A DNA stretch of 10,972 bases from contig DBAV01000037.1 of the NCBI GenBank assembly GCA_002291875.1, positions 1 through 10,972 of the forward strand, read 5' to 3'. This document shows positions 1-6,298 of the stretch, piece by piece. This DNA is from Hyphomonadaceae bacterium UBA1001. GTDB taxonomy: Bacteria; Pseudomonadota; Alphaproteobacteria; Caulobacterales; Aquidulcibacteraceae. Made by a program: the position numbers and the translations under genes. The notes below the pieces were generated by a model. It saw only the letters and a program-made list of their open reading frames with translations. It was not told where the DNA came from and searched no databases. Position 1 is the first letter of the stretch; each line of letters opens with the position of its first letter.

Positions 1-483
1 GGCACGCGCCGCCTGCGCCCCGGCCTGGGCCGCCTCGAGTTCGGCCCGGGCGGATGCCAGGCGCGCGGGATGGGCGTTCAGGCGTGTCTGGGCCGCTGCG
101 GCCACGGCACGCTGGGTGGTGCGCTCGGCCTCGGCACGGGCCAGGTCGGCGCCGGCCCGTGCCGCGCGTTCCTCGAGGGCCTGGGTGGACAGGCGCACCA
201 GCACGTCCCCTGCGCGCACGCGCGCGCCCTCGGCAACGCTGACCGCGGCAATGGCCACCCCGGCAGCGGCCGCGCCCGGCGGCATCACGACCGTGTCCGG
301 CTCGGCCACCAGTTCGGCCTGCACGGCGGTGACCTCACGACCCGTCAGCGTCAATGCCGCAGCCGCGGCCAGTGCCGCCAGCGCCAGCAGGCCGATCGCC
401 GCCGACCAGACGGGGCGGCGGGCCGTCATGGCGCGCACGCCCGCCAGCGCGCCGCGCAGGCCCTCGACGGCGCCCCTGGTCAC
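1..483 (-). CDS. HlyD-family periplasmic adaptor subunit of an efflux or type I secretion system (N-terminal part)
   Basis: The visible 161 residues have a short basic cytoplasmic N-terminus, one membrane segment at about 27-48, then a half lipoyl/biotinyl-type hairpin at about 64-98 ending in VAEGARVRAGDVLVRL. From about residue 100 there is an Ala/Glu/Arg-rich stretch with the heptad look of the adaptor coiled-coil hairpin. This order is that of HlyD/membrane-fusion proteins, which join an inner-membrane pump to an outer-membrane channel. I chose the GTG at 483 because it overlaps the pyrF stop in a GTGA arrangement, implying translational coupling; an ATG at 429 in the same frame is the alternative and would leave only a three-residue tail before the hydrophobic segment. 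The gene runs off the left edge, so the C-terminal barrel and the transporter partner are not seen. Whether it belongs to an ABC (type I) or RND/MFS pump cannot be decided; the N-terminal anchor favours a type I-like adaptor. Confidence 0.82.
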   Translation of the reverse strand, partial: MTRGAVEGLRGALAGVRAMTARRPVWSAAIGLLALAALAAAAALTLTGREVTAVQAELVAEPDTVVMPPGAAAAGVAIAAVSVAEGARVRAGDVLVRLSTQALEERAARAGADLARAEAERTTQRAVAAAAQTRLNAHPARLASARAELEAAQAGAQAARA

Positions 484-1403
484 CCCGCGCCCTGGGGCGG
501 GGATGGCAGCGCCGCCGCCAGCGCATCGGCGGCAGCCCTGGCGGCGATGTGCACATGCTGTGCCCATTCGGTGTGGCTGGCGGCCTCGAACGCGCCGTCG
601 GGATAGAGCACCGAGCGCGAGGCGTTCACCACCCCGCCGCGCGGTCCGCCCGCGCTGTCGCGCCTCAGGGCCGCCACTGCCTGTTGCGCGGATGCGCCCT
701 GCGCGCCGAACCCCGGCACCAGGAACAAGGCATGTGGCAGCAGGTCGCGCAACAGCTGCGCCTGGGACGGCGCCGTCGCCCCGCACACCACCATCAGCGA
801 AGACCAGCCCGCGCCCGCATCCAGCAGGCGCGCCTCGATCGGCGCCAGGGCGGCCGCCACGCGCGCCCACAGGGGCTGGCCGCCGGTGTCCAGGTCCTGA
901 AAATCCCCTGCCCCGGGATTGGAGGTGCGCACCAGAACCGCCACCCCGCGCCCATGCGCCACCGCCCGCGCCACGAATGGTTCCAGGGTATCAAGGCCCA
1001 TATAGGGGTTCACGGTCACGCAGTCGGCGCGAAACGCCTGCCCCGCGCCGATCGCCGCCTCGGCATAGCCCTCGGCGGTCGACCCGATATCGCCGCGCTT
1101 GGCGTCCAGAATGACGGGCACGCCGGTGTCGGCGCCGGCAGCACACACGGCCGCCAGCGCCGCCGCACCGTCCGCGCCCCAGGGCTCGAACAGGCCCGCC
1201 TGGGGCTTGAAGGCCGCGGCAAGGGGGGCCGTTGCCTCGATCACCGCCTCACAGAAGCCGCGGGCGGCCATGACCGACCCGCGCGGGCCGAACAAAGGCG
1301 GGATCCGATCGGCGAACGGGTCCAGCCCGATGCAGAGCGGGCTGCCCACACGATCGAGGCGTGCACACAGGCGGGCGGCAAAATTGGGCGTCGTCGGGGT
1401 CAT
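480..1403 (-). CDS. pyrF: Orotidine-5'-phosphate decarboxylase, group 2
   Basis: Catalyses the last step of UMP synthesis, decarboxylating OMP in the cytoplasm (EC 4.1.1.23). The 307-residue protein shows the family signatures in order: CIGLDP at 24-29, FKPQAGLFE at 65-73, the catalytic DAKRGDIGSTA at 100-110 (Asp100, Lys102, Asp105), VNPYMG at 131-136, VLVRTSNPGA near 157-165, and the phosphate-binding region VPGFGAQG at 229-236 with VNASRSV at 259-265. The longer length and the DAKRGDIGSTA form point to the group-2 (mycobacterial/myxococcal-like) class rather than the roughly 235-residue E. coli type. It follows the protease gene after a 27-base gap, and its TGA overlaps the GTG of the HlyD-like gene. 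Nothing is missing from the active site. The ATG at 1403 sits just ahead of the conserved core, so the start is reasonably secure. Confidence 0.96.
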   Translation of the reverse strand: MTPTTPNFAARLCARLDRVGSPLCIGLDPFADRIPPLFGPRGSVMAARGFCEAVIEATAPLAAAFKPQAGLFEPWGADGAAALAAVCAAGADTGVPVILDAKRGDIGSTAEGYAEAAIGAGQAFRADCVTVNPYMGLDTLEPFVARAVAHGRGVAVLVRTSNPGAGDFQDLDTGGQPLWARVAAALAPIEARLLDAGAGWSSLMVVCGATAPSQAQLLRDLLPHALFLVPGFGAQGASAQQAVAALRRDSAGGPRGGVVNASRSVLYPDGAFEAASHTEWAQHVHIAARAAADALAAALPSPPQGAG

Positions 1404-1430
1404 AGGGCGCGTCCGGCGCCGACCAGGGGG

Positions 1431-2360
1431 TCAGCTCTGCGGCCCTGCAACACAGATCACCTTGGCGACCGCAAGCTCGCGCCGCAGCCGGTCGCCGACG
1501 GGGCCATAATTCTGGACCGTCAGCCGACCCGCAGGGGCGCCGTCCGCGCGCACCCCGGCCTCGTCCATCAGGCGCACCAGCGATTCGGGCGAGGCGGTGA
1601 AGATCCGCCCGCGGCGCGCGCTCTCGGCCACGGTGACGCCGACCACGCGTCCGGCCTCGTCGAACACGGGTCCGCCGCTGAGCCCCGAAAGCGAACCGTC
1701 AATGCCGCGCGTGCGCCCGGTCTCGGCCCAGGCCACCACCGGTTCGTCCAGATTGTAGCGCCCGCGCGCCACCAGGGTCTGGCGGCCCAGCAGGCGCGAG
1801 GATGCCTCGCCTGGACGGCCCTGCGGAAAGCCGATGTGAAAGCCCTTCTGCTGCAGGAACAGGGTGTCGTCGGCGGCCACCACCTGAAGCGCGTCCGGCG
1901 CGCCGGGGGTGCGCAGCAAGGCCAGGTCGGCGAACTCGGCCACCCGCACCTCGGTCACCGGGGCGGCCGAATTGCCCGCCACCATGATCCCCACCCGGTC
2001 ACAGCTGTCCACGACATGCCGCGCCGTCAGCCACCAGCCATCGGTATCGACGGCGAATGCCGTGCCGATTCCCGATTCGACCGGGCCGACCGAAACCATC
2101 ACCACCGGGTCGCGCTCGGAGGGCGCGGGCAGCGGCACGGGGCCCGCATCCGCCTGCGGCACCTCGTCCGGCGGCGGATCCGCCGGCACGTCGGGCACGG
2201 GGGCGGGCCGCACGTCCATGCCGGGCGGCAGATCGCTGATCGGCGGCAGCGTGGACGGGGGCGGCGCCTCGGGCGCGTCGGCGTCCTCCGCGCGTGAGAA
2301 CAGCACGAACAGGATGGTCGCCAGCACCGTGGTGTAGATCAGCCAGTCCGGCACGCGCAT
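1431..2360 (-). CDS. Membrane-anchored trypsin-like serine protease
   Basis: A 309-residue protein with a hydrophobic N-terminal segment at about 6-22, a Pro/Asp-rich linker at about 24-84, and a trypsin-fold domain from about 87 to the end. The catalytic triad is visible: His115 in TARHVVDSC, Asp145 in FADLALLR and Ser228 in GLSGGPV. Two cysteines (120 and 303) could pair in the periplasm. There is no PDZ domain, so this is not a Do/DegS protease but a single-domain S1-family member tethered to the inner membrane with its active domain outside. The substrate is unknown. Eight bases separate it from the DUF350 gene, whose last codons carry a purine-rich AAGGGA that may serve as its ribosome binding site; translation of the two is probably linked. 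A weak signal peptide instead of a stable anchor is possible, but no clear cleavage site follows the hydrophobic stretch. Confidence 0.88.
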   Translation of the reverse strand: MRVPDWLIYTTVLATILFVLFSRAEDADAPEAPPPSTLPPISDLPPGMDVRPAPVPDVPADPPPDEVPQADAGPVPLPAPSERDPVVMVSVGPVESGIGTAFAVDTDGWWLTARHVVDSCDRVGIMVAGNSAAPVTEVRVAEFADLALLRTPGAPDALQVVAADDTLFLQQKGFHIGFPQGRPGEASSRLLGRQTLVARGRYNLDEPVVAWAETGRTRGIDGSLSGLSGGPVFDEAGRVVGVTVAESARRGRIFTASPESLVRLMDEAGVRADGAPAGRLTVQNYGPVGDRLRRELAVAKVICVAGPQS

Positions 2361-2368
2361 GGGGCGAG

Positions 2369-2782
2369 CTATCCCTTCAGGGCCGCCGCCAGGATCAGCG
2401 CGACACCTATGTTGGCTCCACCAAGCAGCATGGCGGCCCCAAGTTCCCTCTGGCGGATCCGGCGCGGCAGTTCGTGCAGCACCAGGCTGATCACCGAGAA
2501 CGCCAGCAGCTGCACCAGCAGCGCCACCGCGCCCCAGATGGCGACGTCGTAAAGGTTCGTCGCGGTTTCAAGGGCGGCCGCCAGCGGAATCGCGAGGCCC
2601 ACCACCATCGCCGCCAGCGACAGCCCTGCCGCGGCATTGCCCTCGGAAATCTCGCGCAGTTCCTTGTGCGGGGTCAGGACCACATAGATGGCCGTGCCGA
2701 TCACCAGCAGCAGCAGGGTGGCCCCGGTCTGCAGGGCGAATTGCGGAAACCCGCTGACGAAGGACTGGATCACCGCATTCAT
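2369..2782 (-). CDS. DUF350 family four-helix inner-membrane protein
   Basis: A 137-residue, almost wholly hydrophobic protein with four likely membrane helices at about 18-37, 50-71, 78-102 and 114-134. The loop-to-helix passage EISEGNAAAGLSLAA (44-58) is the recognisable conserved part of DUF350 (YjfL-like) proteins, and 137 residues is the usual size of a one-domain member. The biochemical role of the family is not established. A strong ribosome binding site (GGGGGAGG on the minus strand, complement of 2789-2796) lies six bases before the ATG, and this appears to be the first gene of the minus-strand string with the protease, pyrF and the HlyD-like adaptor. Its promoter should lie in the 96-base divergent gap shared with the 3-hydroxybutyrate dehydrogenase gene. 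Confidence 0.88.
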   Translation of the reverse strand: MNAVIQSFVSGFPQFALQTGATLLLLVIGTAIYVVLTPHKELREISEGNAAAGLSLAAMVVGLAIPLAAALETATNLYDVAIWGAVALLVQLLAFSVISLVLHELPRRIRQRELGAAMLLGGANIGVALILAAALKG

Positions 2783-2878
2783 GAACGACCTCCCCCGCGC
2801 CGCGCGCCGGTTGGGGCTTGCCGCGCCGCCGGCCGGGGGTCAAGGAGCGCGGGCGTCCAACCACCGGAGAGACCTGCC
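2783..2878. promoter_or_regulatory. Divergent intergenic region, presumed promoters of the DUF350 operon and bdhA
   Basis: The 96 bases between the divergent starts hold a ribosome binding site at each end (complement of 2789-2796 for DUF350; GGAGAGA at 2866-2872, six bases before the bdhA ATG). No convincing -35/-10 pair stands out in this very GC-rich DNA. GGTTGG (2809-2814) and CCAACC (2857-2862) form a widely spaced inverted repeat, which may be chance. The role as a promoter region is inferred from gene orientation only. Confidence 0.4.
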
Positions 2879-3661
2879 ATGACCGAACGCCGCACCGCCC
2901 TCGTGACCGGATCGACGTCGGGGATCGGGCTCGAGATCGCCCGCGCCCTGGCGCATGCCGGCCACGACATCACCCTCAACGGGCTGGGCGATGCGGATGC
3001 GATCGAGCGCGAGCGCGCCGCCCTCGAGGCCGCGGCCGGCGTTCAGGTGCGCTATGATGGTGCCGACCTCTCCAGCGCCGCCGAGTGCCACCGCATGGTC
3101 GCCGACGCCGAAGCGGCGTTCGGGCGGCTGGACGTGGTGGTCAACAATGCCGGCATCCAGCACGTCGCCCCGGTCGAGGACTTTCCCGACGCCCGATGGG
3201 ACGCCATCATCGCCATCAACCTCTCGTCCGCCTTCCATGTCGCCCATGCCGCGTTCCGGGGCATGAAAGAGCGCCGGTTCGGGCGGATCATCGACATCGC
3301 CTCCGCCCACGGCCTGGTCGCCTCGCCCTACAAGTCGGCCTATGTGGCGGCCAAGCACGGGGTGATCGGGCTGACCAAGGTGCTGGCCCTGGAGGGGGCG
3401 CAGTTCAACGTCCGCGCCAACGCCATCTGCCCCGGCTATGTGCTGACCCCGCTGGTCGAGAAGCAGATCCCCGACACCATGGCCGCGCGCGGCATGACCC
3501 GCGAACAGGTGGTGCGCGACGTCCTGCTGGCCGCCCAGCCGACCAAGGAATTCGTCGAGGCAGCCGAGATCGCGCGCCTGTGCGTGCTGCTGGCGGGGGA
3601 CGAACTGCGCAGCATGAACGGGGCGGTGATCTCGATCGATGGCGGCTGGGTCGTCCAATAG
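2879..3661 (+). CDS. bdhA: D-3-hydroxybutyrate dehydrogenase (short-chain dehydrogenase)
   Basis: Interconverts D-3-hydroxybutyrate and acetoacetate with NAD (EC 1.1.1.30), usually in use of poly-3-hydroxybutyrate stores. The 260-residue protein has the Rossmann motif TGSTSGIG at 10-17, NNAG at 89-92 and the SDR tetrad Asn114, Ser142, Tyr155 and Lys159. The residues known to hold substrate in Pseudomonas 3-hydroxybutyrate dehydrogenases are all present at the same numbers: Gln94, His144, Lys152, Gln196 and Trp257. That makes the assignment much firmer than a general SDR call. I chose the ATG at 2879 because a GGAGAGA ribosome binding site lies six bases upstream and the Rossmann fold begins at once; an open frame further upstream has no homology look. 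The gene stands alone on the plus strand. No polymer synthase, depolymerase or acetoacetyl-CoA gene is in the window. Confidence 0.96.
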   Translation: MTERRTALVTGSTSGIGLEIARALAHAGHDITLNGLGDADAIERERAALEAAAGVQVRYDGADLSSAAECHRMVADAEAAFGRLDVVVNNAGIQHVAPVEDFPDARWDAIIAINLSSAFHVAHAAFRGMKERRFGRIIDIASAHGLVASPYKSAYVAAKHGVIGLTKVLALEGAQFNVRANAICPGYVLTPLVEKQIPDTMAARGMTREQVVRDVLLAAQPTKEFVEAAEIARLCVLLAGDELRSMNGAVISIDGGWVVQ

Positions 3662-3888
3662 CCGCGGCTGACCTCGGCGGCGGGGGCGCGCAAACCCGCC
3701 GAACGGCCCCCCGGGCTGCCGATTCGCCCGCCAGAACGCCCCGCACGGCTGATTCTGGGTGCAGCCTGCTGCATTGTGCCTTGATCCCGCCATGGGATGC
3801 ACCGACATCCAAGCTTGAGGGCGCGTGGTGCGGCGGTGTTGCCGTGCCATGAGCGCCCGCGCACCGAATCACAGGTCCAGAGGCCCCG
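3662..3888 (+). promoter_or_regulatory. Intergenic region between bdhA and the Do protease, presumed protease promoter
   Basis: This 227-base gap has no convincing gene. It contains a possible bdhA 3' hairpin (3678-3701, listed separately) and a short inverted repeat, ATCCC-N5-GGGAT, at 3784-3798. TTGATC at 3781-3786 with GACATC 17 bases later (3804-3809) is the best-spaced promoter-like pair I found, but the -10 matches only two of six consensus bases. A heat-shock or envelope-stress promoter would be expected for this protease; I could not identify one by eye. Confidence 0.3.
3678..3701 (+). terminator. Possible hairpin 3' of bdhA
   Basis: CGGCGGG at 3678-3684 can pair with CCCGCCG at 3695-3701 (seven base pairs, ten-base loop), starting 17 bases after the bdhA stop. 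No T-run follows, so it is at best an atypical intrinsic terminator or an mRNA 3'-end stabiliser. Such stems are easily found by chance at this base composition. Confidence 0.25.
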
Positions 3889-5418
3889 ATGGCGATGCAG
3901 TCGAATCCGAAATCCCTGAAGAACATCCTGGTCGCCGGCACGGCCGCCCTGGCCCTGGCCGGTGGCGCGGTGCTGCTGCCGGGCGTGCTGGCCGACCCGT
4001 CCACCGCGCGCCCGATCGCAATCACCCCGCCTGCCGGCGCGCCGATGAGCTTTGCCGACCTGATCGACCGGGTCAGCCCGGCCGTGGTCTCGATCCGGGT
4101 GGTGTCACGCGCCGGCAACCGCGAGGACCAACCGGACCTCGACGAACTGCCGCCCGAGCTGCGCGAACAGTTCCGCCGCTTCTTCGGCGAGCGCGGCCCC
4201 GGCGGGCGTGGCCAGCGGTCCGAATCGCTGGGTTCGGGCTTTTTCGTCTCGTCCGATGGCCTCGTGGTCACCAACAACCACGTCATCGAGGGCGCGACCG
4301 CCATCACCCTGACCCTGTCGGACGGCCGCGAGGTTGCCGCCACCCTGGTCGGCGCCGATCCGCAGAGCGATCTGGCGGTGCTGCGCGCCGCGCCCGGACG
4401 CACCTATCCCTTCGTCCAGCTGGACCGCGACAGCAATGTGCGCGTCGGCGACTGGGTGGTGGCGGTCGGCAATCCGTTCGGCCTCTCGGGCTCGGCCACC
4501 GCGGGCATCGTTTCGGCCAAGGGCCGCGACGAGGTCGGCGAGAACGCGGTGGCTGTGGACTTCCTGCAGATCGATGCGCCGATCAATCGCGGCAATTCCG
4601 GCGGTCCCACCTTCGACCTGCGTGGCCGGGTGGTGGGTGTGAACTCGGCCATCCTGTCGCCCACCGGCGGCAGCGTGGGCATCGGCTTTGCCATTCCGTC
4701 CGACACCGCCGCACGCGTCGTGGACCAGCTGGTGCGCGATGGCCGCGTCACCCGGGGCTGGCTGGGCGTGCTGGTCCAGCCCATGGACGAGACCCTGGCG
4801 CGCGCCGAAGGCCTGGATGGCCGCCAGGGCGCCCTGGTCGCCGAGCTGATCCCCGGTGGCCCGGCCGAACGCTTTGGCGTGCGCGAGGGTGATGTTGTGC
4901 TCTCGGTCAATGGCGCCAGCGTCAAGGACCAGCGCGACCTGACCCGCCAGGTCGGCTCGCTGGCGGTCGGTTCGACCGCCCGCTTCGAGATCCTGCGCGA
5001 CGGCCAGCGCCGCACCGTCGAGGTGGTGATGGGCGAGCGTCCGACCGAGGAACAGCTGGCGGCCAATGACGGTGGCCCGAGTCCGCCCCAGGCCGCCCCC
5101 GATGCCCAGGTCCAGCCCGGCGCGTTCGGTCTTTCGGTGCGTCCGGTCACCCCCGAGGACCGCTCGCGCTTCCGCCTGGCCCAGGACGTCGAGGGGCTGG
5201 TCGTGCTGGATGTCGATCCCGACACCGAGGCCGGCGAAAAGCTGATTCGCGGCGACGTCATCATCCAGGCGGGCGACCGTCCGGCCCGCACGGCGGCCGA
5301 CCTCGAGGCGGCGATCCAGGCCGCACGCTCGATGGGCCGCGACGCGGTGCGCCTGCGGGTCCAGAATGGCGACCAGCGACGCTGGGTCGCGCTGGGTGCC
5401 AATGACAGCCGCGGCTGA
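3889..5418 (+). CDS. Do family periplasmic serine endopeptidase (DegP/DegQ/MucD type)
   Basis: A 509-residue envelope quality-control protease and chaperone. The N-terminus has basic residues then a hydrophobic stretch (about 13-34) ending near VLADP, fitting a Sec signal peptide. The protease domain carries His131 in TNNHVIEG, Asp161 in SDLAVLR and Ser237 in GNSGGP, with an LA-loop-like acidic/charged insertion at about 76-112. PDZ1 spans about 289-385 (begins RGWLGV), a Pro/Gln/Asp-rich linker about 386-410, and PDZ2 about 412-505. The length and two PDZ domains match DegP-like members rather than single-PDZ DegS. The ATG at 3889 has AGAGG five bases upstream; a second ATG two codons on is possible. 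Its 3' end overlaps the response-regulator gene, so the two are probably co-expressed, consistent with regulation of envelope stress. I leave the symbol blank because DegP, DegQ and MucD cannot be told apart here. Confidence 0.95.
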   Translation: MAMQSNPKSLKNILVAGTAALALAGGAVLLPGVLADPSTARPIAITPPAGAPMSFADLIDRVSPAVVSIRVVSRAGNREDQPDLDELPPELREQFRRFFGERGPGGRGQRSESLGSGFFVSSDGLVVTNNHVIEGATAITLTLSDGREVAATLVGADPQSDLAVLRAAPGRTYPFVQLDRDSNVRVGDWVVAVGNPFGLSGSATAGIVSAKGRDEVGENAVAVDFLQIDAPINRGNSGGPTFDLRGRVVGVNSAILSPTGGSVGIGFAIPSDTAARVVDQLVRDGRVTRGWLGVLVQPMDETLARAEGLDGRQGALVAELIPGGPAERFGVREGDVVLSVNGASVKDQRDLTRQVGSLAVGSTARFEILRDGQRRTVEVVMGERPTEEQLAANDGGPSPPQAAPDAQVQPGAFGLSVRPVTPEDRSRFRLAQDVEGLVVLDVDPDTEAGEKLIRGDVIIQAGDRPARTAADLEAAIQAARSMGRDAVRLRVQNGDQRRWVALGANDSRG

Positions 5419-6139
5419 GGTGCTGGCGGGCGGTGCGGGTTCGCCCGCGCCGCTGCGCGTGCTGGTGGTCGAGGACGATTCGCAGATGGCGGGTCGCCTG
5501 ACCCGGGCCCTGCGCGAGCAGGGTCATGACTGCGACACCGCCGCCGATGGCGCGGCCGGCGACCGGATGGCCCGCGACGGCAGCTATGACGTGCTGGTGG
5601 TCGACCGCATGCTGCCCGAGCGTGACGGTATCAGCCTGGTCAAGGGCCTGCGCGAGGCGGGCATCCAGACCCCCGTGCTGTTCCTCTCGGCGCTGGGCGA
5701 CACCGTCCACCGCGTCGAGGGCCTGCGCGCCGGCGGCGACGATTATCTGGTCAAGCCGCCCGAGCTGATCGAGCTTCTGGCCCGGGTCGACGCGCTGGCG
5801 CGGCGGCGCGAGACCGGCGGGGTGCAGACCCGTCTGGTGGTGGCCGACCTCGAGATGGACCTTCTGGCCCGCACCGTCACCCGCGCCGGCCAGCGCATCG
5901 ACCTGCAGCCGCGCGAGTTCCGCCTGCTCGAATTCCTGATGCGCAATGCCGGGCGCGTGGTCACGCGCACCATGCTGCTGGAAAAGGTCTGGGACTATCA
6001 TTTCGACCCGATGACCAATGTCATCGACGTTCACATCTCGCGCCTGCGCTCCAAGATCGACCGCGAATTCGACGTGTCCCTGCTGCAGACGGTCCGCGGC
6101 GCCGGCTATCGCATCGGTGCCCCGGACGAAGGCGCCTGA
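5402..6139 (+). CDS. OmpR/PhoB family two-component response regulator
   Basis: A 245-residue DNA-binding regulator. The receiver domain (about 17-134) shows the acidic cluster Glu24-Asp25-Asp26, the phosphoacceptor Asp68 in VVDRMLP, Ser96 at the switch Thr/Ser position, and Lys118. The winged-helix output domain (about 145-240) has LQPREFRLLEFLMRNAG at 168-184, the recognition-helix region NVIDVHISRLRSKID, and the closing VRGAGYRI, typical of OmpR/PhoB proteins. The usual Lys-Pro-Phe after the conserved lysine is Lys-Pro-Pro here (118-120). The ATG at 5402 gives a 17-base overlap with the Do-protease stop; an ATG at 5366 (12 residues longer) and a GTG at 5420 are other possible starts, and no clear ribosome binding site decides among them. 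No histidine kinase gene is adjacent on either side, so the partner is unknown. Confidence 0.93.
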   Translation: MTAAAEVLAGGAGSPAPLRVLVVEDDSQMAGRLTRALREQGHDCDTAADGAAGDRMARDGSYDVLVVDRMLPERDGISLVKGLREAGIQTPVLFLSALGDTVHRVEGLRAGGDDYLVKPPELIELLARVDALARRRETGGVQTRLVVADLEMDLLARTVTRAGQRIDLQPREFRLLEFLMRNAGRVVTRTMLLEKVWDYHFDPMTNVIDVHISRLRSKIDREFDVSLLQTVRGAGYRIGAPDEGA

Positions 6140-6298
6140 GCCACCGCCCCGGACGGCATGGCGGCGCATCGATCCGCCCTTGACGCGCCAAGGCCACTGC
6201 ATCGCCCAATTGGCACCCGAAAGGGTGCGTCCTAGGAATCGGCAAACGGCACCGGACCCGGTCGGGTGCCCCTGTCACCAACGCAGAAAGACCATGCC
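6140..6298 (+). promoter_or_regulatory. Intergenic leader of the exported-protein gene
   Basis: The 159-base gap separates the response regulator from the secreted protein gene. It contains TTGACG at 6180-6185, which could be a -35 element although no good -10 follows at normal spacing, and the paired hairpins at 6212-6270 described separately. A purine-rich AGAAAGA at 6286-6292 lies just ahead of the ATG at 6299. Confidence 0.4.
6212..6270 (+). promoter_or_regulatory. Two tandem hairpins with interchangeable arms
   Basis: Hairpin one is GCACCC (6213-6218), a GAAA tetraloop, then GGGTGC (6223-6228). Hairpin two is GGCACC (6248-6253), an 11-base loop, then GGTGCC (6265-6270). The outermost arms are also complementary: GGCACCC at 6212-6218 with GGGTGCC at 6264-6270. 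The inner arms GGTGC (6224-6228) and GCACC (6249-6253) can pair as well. The leader could therefore fold in two mutually exclusive ways 28 bases before the start codon. There is no T-run for a classic attenuator. It might instead be the terminator of the response-regulator transcript or a repeated protein-binding site. Confidence 0.35.

Noticed and set aside
70..2337. Several long plus-strand open frames antisense to the pyrF/protease operon
   Set aside because: They are Arg/Pro/His-rich with no recognisable domains and lie opposite genes with full catalytic motifs; such frames are common in GC-rich DNA.
2294..2878. Upstream extension of the 3-hydroxybutyrate dehydrogenase frame
   Set aside because: The frame is open but runs antisense through the DUF350 gene, has no family similarity, and a good ribosome binding site and conserved numbering place the start at 2879.
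3735..3776. Small GCAG-CCTG-CTGC palindrome and GC-rich stems upstream of the Do protease
   Set aside because: Arms of four bases are expected often by chance at this base composition, and there is no other support.
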